Source of the DNA: Trichoplusia ni
Lineage: Eukaryota; Arthropoda; Insecta; Lepidoptera; Noctuidae
DNA length: 64,000 nt
Assembly (NCBI RefSeq): GCF_003590095.1
Contig: NC_039498.1
Coordinates: 4,340,001 to 4,404,000, forward strand
Direction of reading: 5' to 3'
The position numbers and the translations under genes were made by a program. The notes under the pieces were generated by a model. That model searched no databases and was not told the DNA's origin. It saw only the letters and a program-made list of their open reading frames with translations. Shown one piece after another: positions 55,337 to 64,000 of this stretch. The stretch's first letter is position 1. Every line of letters begins with the position of its first letter.

Positions 55337-57590
55337 GTGAGTGCAAGTACCTAAAAATAAAATAAAAGACACAATAACTATCTACTCCTTTTCTTTTTAT
55401 TTGAATTTGAAATTTATATAAAAAACACGAAACAGCTAACCATGAAATAATGACAAAGCAACGGATGAATGAAGCAAAATTTTTGGTTTCAAATTAGTTC
55501 AATAGATGTCGTTAGGAGCGATGTTTTAAAACTCCATAGATTGAGGTTTACTTTTACAATAAATACAAAAAATTGGCAAAGTCGATGAGTCTAATTAGAT
55601 ACTTGCTATTCACTTTACATTTAATCAGCTAGCTCATACACCATTCCACGATAAAATCGTGGATCAAACCTCAGACAATAATTATTTTATCTCTTCCTTG
55701 CACTATTTATTTTTATTTTAAATAATATAGCTTTAATATAATGAATTGACTTATTTGTAAGTAACGATATAATTTAGGTAAAACTATTAATGTGAAACGG
55801 TGTAAAAGATCACAAATGTATAATCATTTGCTCATGCTTCAAATTGCGTGTAGTTCAAAATGGAACGCGTGTGAAGTTTGATGCACAGGGTTGCCGTCTT
55901 TAAAAAGGTAAATTTAATTTAGAAATTGTTATAAACAATAATATTATTTCAACATTTTAACCTTTTTCATGGTTTTCAAATATTCGTTTGAATTTAATTT
56001 AATGGTTTTACAGGAAAATTACAGCAATAGCAATATTGTAAACAAAATGTAAAACTGACAGCGACTTGTCATTTGCCTTTTACAAAAAAAAACCTAATGA
56101 AAATGGGACATGTCAAAATATTTTGATAAAATTACGGATCTTTTTCTTTTATTATAACCGTCTACATTTTATTCTAAATGGATAAGTGTTTAAGTGTACA
56201 CAGTTTAAAGTAAAAATCCTCATACCCGGTGCTAAAAATGAAATTTTTGCATTAATTTGGTGGAAAGTAGTAGCTAAAATTAATTATTTGATAATTTCTC
56301 AATCTCTTTTCTTGCTTATTTAATTACATCAGAAAATTCAGCAGCTAAGTATTGTTTGGATATGTATTTTAATTCAAGTATGTAAATAAGCTAAAACAAT
56401 TTTAGGCGCTCACTTGTAAACACCACCATTTTAGACATTGTGACATGAGTTCAAACTTGAACAGTCCGCGCTCTTGCGTTTGTAATCATTTTTAGTTTGA
56501 TTCTTGTGTTCAACAAAATTAAATTTTGTGGCTAAACAGAGAATATGAATTAAATCTACCAAATAATTTCGACTCACTTGTGACAGTTTCGAGTTCTTCA
56601 TATTTTTATTTTTATTACATTATTGCAACCTATGGAATCATAATAATGGTGATCTAACGGGAAAAGTAACAGAAAAGACAATCATATTGTCATGTGACGC
56701 TAATTAGAAAGACAATAGCAGTAGAGAGCGGGGCCTGTGGTACTATGTCGCTTGTAGGCAAACTAAACTAAATTCAAAGTGTTTCTATCTCTTTCTAATA
56801 TGCTGAGTATAAAAAGGACCGCAACAGCTTTATTAGAAACTAGTTTTAGACGGAAACGTTAGTGTATTGTGTTGTGGTTTACAATGACAGTTTTGTCTTT
56901 TTTTAATAAACGTAAAGAAAAAGTCGACCCCTACTGATTTTTTTATTTAAGTTTTTTTTATATTTACGACTTTCATAGATACTATTTTAATATTATTAAA
57001 CCACGAATGAATAACAAAAGATACTGCAAGTAGCAGATTAATAGAAACTCTACATATCTTTTCACAAAACTTTTTCTGTCCAATTATAGCCGTAGTCCAG
57101 TAAAACCTTTTGAGCTGACCTCGGCACCGAGACTAGCCGTGACACAATTACTATAAAAATATGACCTACAAGGCTTAAAACGACTTGAAAATTCATCATT
57201 TATATTTAAATTTTAAAACTTAAAATTTACCAAAGTGCTACCAGTATCATCAGCGATGAACTATATTAATTTAAAATAATATCCATATCAACTTCAACAA
57301 TTTATATAAGACACCTAATTATCTGAAGAAAAATATTTTTTTAAATTATGTTAAATACATATTTTTAATAAAGTTCTGTCAGACGTTTTTTTAGTTAACG
57401 GCTTTCATTTAACATTGCCGCTTTGTAAGCAATCGAACATTTAAGCCAATTATAAATATCACTGTGCATTTCACAGAACTATACTATCTATTTTCATAGG
57501 TAGCAGCTCCACTAGCGACCCTTAAACTAAGGGAAGGTTTTTAATGCGTAGTGGGTACCGTCGTATTTCAATAATTTCTATCCGGTCCGT
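55337..57590. other. Gene-poor stretch
   Basis: AT-rich. Apart from the possible TATA promoter and small frame at 56.8-56.9 kb I see nothing. Confidence 0.45.
56808..56937 (+). promoter_or_regulatory. TATA promoter with tiny frame
   Basis: TATAAAAAGG (56808-56817) is a near-ideal TATA box. 76 nt downstream an ATG (56884) opens a 17-codon frame, TVLSFFNKRKEKVDPY, with a possible donor AAAC|GTAAAG inside it (56,911). A transcript start near 56,838 is plausible. What it drives is unknown. Confidence 0.35.
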
Positions 57591-57779
57591 TAAGCCTTTA
57601 CTGAAATGCAGTTTTGGCTGACCAATGAAAATTCACAATTTAACTGCAGCAATATTGGTTGCACTTGCCATCTCGTTCTTATGCACTGTAAAATCGCATT
57701 GTTTCTCTCGAACCACTGGTTAGGTCGTTTCGCCAATAAACGATCAGCAAGCCAGAACGAACGAGACTTCGAAAGAGTG

Positions 57780-58149
57780 AGTCGTGTGCGAGCGATCATT
57801 CATTGCTCGCTCGTTAAGTTGTCGGCACTTGGCTTGGCGGCTGGTCGCGCGCTGTCCGTAGTTGTACGCCTGCGATCGTAATCAACTCTCTTATCGCGCG
57901 TCTTACCGCAAATACAATAAATTCTAACTAAATATTCGAATTATACGTCAACATGAGACACACCGAGTCTTAATAATACATTGAGACACAATCACACAGA
58001 CCGTAATTTTAAAATGTTACACAAAATCCGAGTTCTTTGAGTTGGTTTTAAGATAAATCTTTCGGTGTTTCGATCTCACTATTTTCTTATGACAGACAAT
58101 CAAACAAGAACGTTGTGTTTAGTTTAAGTTAAGTTCGTAATAGAATAAT
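57780..58149 (+). promoter_or_regulatory. Possible promoter and leader of the 58.15-kb exon
   Basis: A GC-rich segment (CGAGCGATCATTCATTGC, GGCTGGTCGCGCGCTGTCC) in AT-rich DNA lies upstream of the ATG at 58150 with only a short distance between. It looks like the start-site region of a TATA-less gene. No initiator was placed with confidence. Confidence 0.3.
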
Positions 58150-58269
58150 ATGCAACAATGTGGTTTCTGCTCAATGATTTCTGGTCTCCTACGCCGAGCA
58201 ATGTGCGTTGGGAGTCAACGCGGTAGCAGTGACTCCTATTACCGTGAGCTTGGGGACCAGGACACACTG
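58150..58269 (+). CDS. Candidate first coding exon of an unidentified gene
   Basis: ATG opens 40 codons ending exactly at a phase-0 donor, CACACTG|GTAAAC. The peptide has Cys residues near its start (MQQCGFCSMISGLLRRAMC), which could be palmitoylated, followed by GSQRGSSDSYYRELGDQDTL. The GC content and codon use stand out from the surroundings, and a promoter-like island precedes it. Later exons were not found in the remaining 5.7 kb, so they probably lie beyond the right edge. Family not recognised; a membrane-associated signalling protein is only a guess. Confidence 0.5.
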
Positions 58270-61200
58270 GTAAACATTTTAATTATCTATAACCGCATTA
58301 TATCGCTTTAGTAGCTCCAAAGTGGTTTGGTTCATTCATATTATTGTTTATTTCATGTGCGTATCGTACCGTGCATTGCTGGCTCTCGACATGTTTACCT
58401 GTCTTTAATTAATGTGTTATTATATTTACATACAGCGTAGCGCCGTAGTATGCTAATTACACACGTATTTTTAACGAAGTTAATAGTTTTATGATTTGTG
58501 TGCATTCATTTATTTCATTTTAAATATTTATCTTTGTTTTGTTGTCATGTTTTGTAGTTTGTTTTAAAGCTAACGTGTTGTCTATGCTTTCTATATGTAG
58601 CGAAAGTAGAGTTTCTCTTTACGTTAGTCACCACTTAATTCTGAGCTGTGAGTCTTATGCATTGAATCTTTATGATATTATGTAAATGATGAATAATTAT
58701 AAAGTAGAATTATCTGTATGAATATTACTGTCACACCAAATATTTTGAAGCAAAAACTCTATATGAGTAAATTATCATATAACAAACAAATCTCACCGTC
58801 TTTGACAGCGGTGAACCTCTTGTCAAATTCAGCTTGTTGAAGAAAAAATGATATAATATAACATTTATTGATTATATTGTTCATTAAAAAAACTTAAGTA
58901 TTGTTTTATAACTATTTAAATAAATGGTCTCAAATTTAATGAGAGTAAAAAATGGATGATTATAATTAAGGTTATATTGGAACATATTTATTCAAATTAA
59001 TTATTATGTTTCTGCACTAAATACAAGTTTAAAAGTCTCATATTAATACAAAATTATTTGCCTTATAACATATATTCATAAGGAAGAGTATGACTGATTC
59101 GACCATTACAAAGAAATAATCCTTTGTTAATTTATTAATTACACTATATATTTTCAGGGAATACAATCAAAATCTATGTTCTTCAAAAGTCTCAAAATAA
59201 CAGAAAATACTAAATTCTAGACAAAAACACCATTACCTATGTATCAGTCGGTATCATAAATACTAACTGGCCTCCAAATAAACAATTCCAAGACCAGACA
59301 ATTAAAATGAATACTCAAATTTGAAAATAGAACTTACTAAAATGCAAAGAGGCCTTGACTTCCTTTATGTCTGCCAGAAAACATAAACTCTATGGTCTAC
59401 GTTAGATTATATTAGCCGTATAAACAACACATGATATAATACATTCAGAGGTTAGTAAAATCTAGGGACAATTACTTGGCTCTTATATCTAACCAATTTT
59501 TATTGTACATTAATTCTAAACATAGGTATGAGTCAGCAAACATATCAGGAAATTTAGTACAAATTCAATTCATAATACATTGATTGCAACGCAGTTGATT
59601 TCTTGAACTTTGTTTTATTGAAACTTATAGATTAAAGATATTTCTACAATTGAGAAATATCAGTGTTAAGTCAATAAAACAAAAAAAGAGTGCAAAATAA
59701 ATAAAAAGCTCATTAAAATGACCTTATAGGAACTAAAAATTTAATAAATGAGTTTTGGTAGAGGCTCTCTAAAACAAAAATCATTTTCATTGAAACTATA
59801 TTTATGAAATACTACTATAATAATAGGCAATTTAATAAAATGTTGGCCAGTACATGTTTTACTGCCAGGGGAAGGCCATTTTCCCATAACAAAGAAGGAA
59901 ATTACAAGAGTAAAATCAAAAACCTAGTTTGAATTGTGGTATTCTAATTATAGAGTCATCTGAGACTTATACTCAGAGATAAAATACAACCAGTGTAAAT
60001 ACTCTTTTTAAAAAAGAGATTTTATTAACCATTCTAAAATAAACCTAAAAGATATGAAAATGTATAAAATAATCTCATAAAACTTTTAAAGAGCTGCTTA
60101 GCCAGTTTCAAAGAGCTGACCTACATAGAATGATGATTAATGATCAACTGACTGCTTAGATGTTGTCAAACTTTGCATATCTTTTCAAAGTTTGTCACGA
60201 CTTGAATTGTAAAGCAGAACGCGGATTTGGTTAGTGCCCTAAAGAATCATAAAAAAATTTTTAGTGTAGATCTTAAAATTAAAAAAAAAAAGGAAGAGGA
60301 AATATTTATCAAAATGTTCTGCTTTTTAGTTTCGGTGCGTACTTGTATTCGCTTTACCATACAAATGTTCGCAATATCATTGTTAACACCTAATAAAACA
60401 ATAACACGAAACAAAACGATAATCGTGTTTCCTAACACATTACCTACGTAAAGCAAACATTTGAGTGTGGGAGCCTTGCTTGCACCATTAAAATTAGGCA
60501 CAGACTCGATTCGTTCCAGAAATATTCGAGCTCAGTGTATTTATCTCAGTACCCTCATTCTGCGTCTCTCGCTTGAAGTATTCCCTTCTTATGTCGTCGG
60601 TCAATACAGAAAGCCACAATTAGCTTGTACTCATGCTCCTACAACATAAATAAGGATGTATTTTGGCTACGCGCATGACGTAAATGTTTTAGTATCGCAT
60701 ATACGAGATTGTATGCCACAATAACTGTAATTCACTCCAATGTATGTAACAGAATCATTGATAGTAATATAATTGCACAGCAATTACTTTGTTTACATTA
60801 TGAAGGAAAATACTTCAGAGGTTAACTCATTTTAATGAACAAGTTTCTTGTAAAAAATGGAAATTGCTATTGCTTATGAGTAGGAACTATATCGACGATT
60901 GATGTTCATGTAAATGTTGTAATTATATTGCTAAGATTAAAGTGTATGCTCGGGTTTCCGCGTCCTTCAAAACAGCGATGCGTACAATCCTTATTACGAG
61001 ATACATGCGACCAAACTCGTTTATCCAACCCAGTTTTCTGCCAAATATTCGTATGCATTTTAATTGCCACAAACTAGTGATTATTTGGCAGAATTATGGT
61101 TTTATATGAATACTTGGAGACTTGTAAAGATAGCTCATTCGATATAAGGAACTGGTAATTTTTTTTCAACGTTAATGGAATTTCGATTGTTTACTTTTTG

Positions 61201-64000
61201 CTTGCGAATGTCTATAGAATAATTGATTGCGTATAGCCTGGCACGGGCCTCGAAGGATTAAATATTATCCCAGTTTATACGTTAGAACATGCACAAACGG
61301 CACATTTGGCGGAAGACTCCTAATAACTCGGCCGGCCAATATCAGCAGCAAGTCTCTTAATAAACATTCAAAACTCTACTCCGATATTATTAGCATTGAA
61401 CAAAACAATTCTCTGTAAACAGTACCGTTTCGCGAAACTGTTTCCAAACAACTTACAGAAACTGAAACGTTACTTGATACGACGACGTGTACGTTATCGT
61501 GACAAATCGTTGGATAGACACCTCATTTGTCAAGATCGGTCCACCTTTAACGCTCCGCAAGATACATTAATACTTCTAAATAGATACGTCTTGTGAGAGT
61601 ATCGCATTGTGCATAATAGAGATCGTGTCGTAGCTAAACGACTTTTCAATACGTACTAGACAAGACAGAAACGTCTCCTAGCAGTTGAACTAGGGGATTA
61701 AATATAAAAGCCTTCCTAGAAAGCAATCCGACGCCGCGGTCGTTGCCGACATAAAAATCTTATGCGCTTTTTTTACTTAAATGGAAAATAGTTTTCACAT
61801 TAAGAAAATGCATGGCGATTTAATCTATAATTGGTCACAGACCAATTCTGCACTTACAAAAGAACAAGATAACATTCTTTCATAATAACTCGCAAATGAG
61901 TTCGTGGTCTATGCGTAGATAGAAACTATATTATTCAATCGTTACTTGGTGCGATAACATTCTTCCATAATATCTATGGAAACTATATTAAATTGATACT
62001 TGAGAGAGAACACAGAAGTATTATACAACTCGTTTTCTTTGTTAGGTTCGCGACACGCTCTAGATGAAACGTCTTCATGTTTTCACATCAGCTGACACTC
62101 GGGAGCTATCTCTTAAACACACTTCTTAGACGAGATCCTATATTCTAAACAAAGTTAGGGACGCATTTTAAATAGCAGAACCATATCGAAATCGTAAAAT
62201 GTAATTCAATAATAGTAATTTTTATTAATTAACTTCAATGCTGCGCTGCAAATCCAAAATATAAATCAATATAGAGCTATCGCAAGAGGAGTTAGTCTCT
62301 TTCGCACCAAACTGGCTTCTGTTGGCCATGGAGCAAAATGAGGAGGGTGCTAATGGGTGATTATAATAAATAAAATAAATTTATACCTAAATCCGTTCTA
62401 CAAAAAACCTCTTAATGTAATCACAAGCAAAACGACCCTTTGAATACTAACGAGATCCTATCTGCAAGTATTAGGCCTTTGAGTACATGAAAGAGCCCGT
62501 TCCAAACATACTCCGTCGTACTGAACACGACACCAAGAGCTAGAGATTTGTTAAAAAGTAACAAGAAAACAGGTATAAACTACAAAATTGCATGCCTGTT
62601 AAGTTCAGCGGTCCGTCAGCTATTAACGCGACCGGGGCAGGACGGAACCGGGGCATACGGAGAGACTGCCTTTTATAATAAGCAGGGGTATTATCATATC
62701 GCTTTGTCTAGCCCACTGCAGTGAACTAAACGGAATTCCGTATTTTATGTGAATTCTTTTCTTTTCTATTCTTCGTAGCTGACTTCGGCTTGCCATTTTC
62801 GAGTATAAGAGTAATATACATATATTTGTCTTCAGTATAACTGGTTAAACTTTTTATCGAATAAACTCTTTACTTAGCTGGAAAATCCGAGAATTAATTA
62901 AACTGTAGAAACACTACCCGAAAGATCTTATAAGGCGGAGCATTTCTTTTAAGGAGTTACTTATTATTAGCTTAAAAATGTCCAATACAACAGGTTGAGC
63001 TTTAAACAAATATGAATACAATTGACCTTAATTTTCGATTGAATCATCGAACCTACCTCAACAATTTACAAGTTTTGTCATCTGTTTTACGACGTTTATC
63101 GTTGAATTGTTTTAGTTAAACAAACATGATGTTGTTTTGATTTACGGTTCACTTCACCTACTTATTAACAAATTCATATTTATCGTTCGAAATTATCTGT
63201 CGTGTAACAAATTAGTTATCTTATTGAATAAGTTTCTGGTGTGATCATATGAAATACGGTAAAATTTTCTAGTCGTAGATTCTTTTAAAGAAATATTTTT
63301 AAAGTGCAGCCGTAAGGCCTTTCGTAAGGAGACAAAGCCCGTTTTCAATTCCCTAATGACGCATGCCTCTGTTTGAACCTCTACGAATGTGCATTTTCGT
63401 AAGTCACTTGGAGATAAAATCGTTTCGTGTCGCAGATTTGCCTAGCGTTGCCTTTTGAACGAAGCAAAGAATTATGTATTATCAATAATATTTTTTATTC
63501 ATAATTTCATTTCAAACGATTTCGCAATTCGCTTAAAACCACCACATTTTAATCGCCGCCTCAAAATTAGCAACAAATTGAACTAGAGAGTGAACAAAAA
63601 CGTAGCTAAGTTTTCCTCAGACAGCGACGTGTTAGCAAAACCTGTTAGATAGAACTTTGTGGCAGCTCGCAATTAACTCTGTAATTATCCTCCACGGTTA
63701 TCCAAAAAAGGCCAGTTCTTAAGGAAATAAGGATAAGTTAAATTCCTTGCGCGAGACTCGAAGCAACTACAGCCGCTCATATTTGTTACGCTAGGCAGCG
63801 GTGATTATAAGTGCGATACTCCCACATACATACGCACCGACATATTTATGTTGTATGGTAGTGGTCCTGCGACACGCATACTAATCACAGCATGTAAGCT
63901 CGCATGCGTTATCATACAATTACAAATTATGCTCGGATTAATGACGCAATAACGATCAAGTGATCTTTTATATCATGCTGCGATAATCGTTGTGGCTCAC
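58270..64000. other. Probable long intron, nothing identified
   Basis: No segment combines an acceptor, donor and coding-like frame. Minor structure only: a 12-bp palindrome GTTTCGCGAAAC at 61,429-61,440 and AT-rich low complexity. If the 58.15-kb exon is real, this is its first intron. Confidence 0.45.

Noticed and set aside
1..64000. CRISPR arrays, prokaryotic operons, ribosomal RNA genes, phage features
   Set aside because: None seen; introns, SINEs and Helitrons show eukaryotic nuclear DNA.

Overview
The window reads as nuclear DNA of an insect, most likely a moth or butterfly. It is AT-rich, has GT-AG introns of 73 bp to several kb, and carries repeats typical of Lepidoptera: tRNA-derived SINEs (one with an exact 8-bp target duplication), short Helitron-like elements with TC...CTAG ends inserted between A and T, and a decayed mariner. 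Introns were placed by hand from splice consensus and reading-frame phase, so exon edges are predictions. The species cannot be fixed from this sequence.

Layout: 0-8.2 kb holds no recognised host gene, only a minus-strand SINE, a dispersed repeat, two adjacent perfect hairpins and a mariner relic. At 8.2-8.9 kb a possible divergent promoter separates a minus-strand splice donor from a plus-strand Arg/Lys-rich first exon. 9-17.9 kb is A-rich and gene-poor with a diverged recurrent motif. From about 17.98 to 32.48 kb lies SCAI (suppressor of cancer cell invasion), plus strand. Its nine conserved-region exons keep phase and encode 589 residues that I recognise by recall of the family. They are preceded in frame by more than 700 residues of disordered, Arg/Ser-rich sequence. 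A large SCAI intron contains a miRNA-precursor-like hairpin at 30.18-30.25 kb.

33.0-34.7 kb, just 3' of SCAI, has a cluster of hairpins with a shared loop and different but complementary stems, part of it a 118-bp tandem repeat. 34.7-39.8 kb is gene-poor with a CAT/CAC-type minisatellite.

From 40.5 to 49.4 kb lies a second plus-strand gene of three long coding exons plus an alternative first exon. It encodes a 1,791-residue (or 1,430-residue) largely disordered protein with a tandem KF-x-x-P-[DE]-[RK]-P repeat, proline-rich SH3-ligand-like stretches, a short LxV-periodic segment and one C-terminal membrane span, so it is probably tail-anchored. I do not recognise the family by name.

After 49.6 kb there are further Helitron/SINE copies and two possible first exons (55.29 and 58.15 kb) of genes whose remaining exons are not visible. 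The two well-supported genes share orientation but no visible functional link. SCAI is known as a nuclear MRTF/SRF co-repressor and DNA-repair factor, while the second product looks like a membrane-anchored scaffold.
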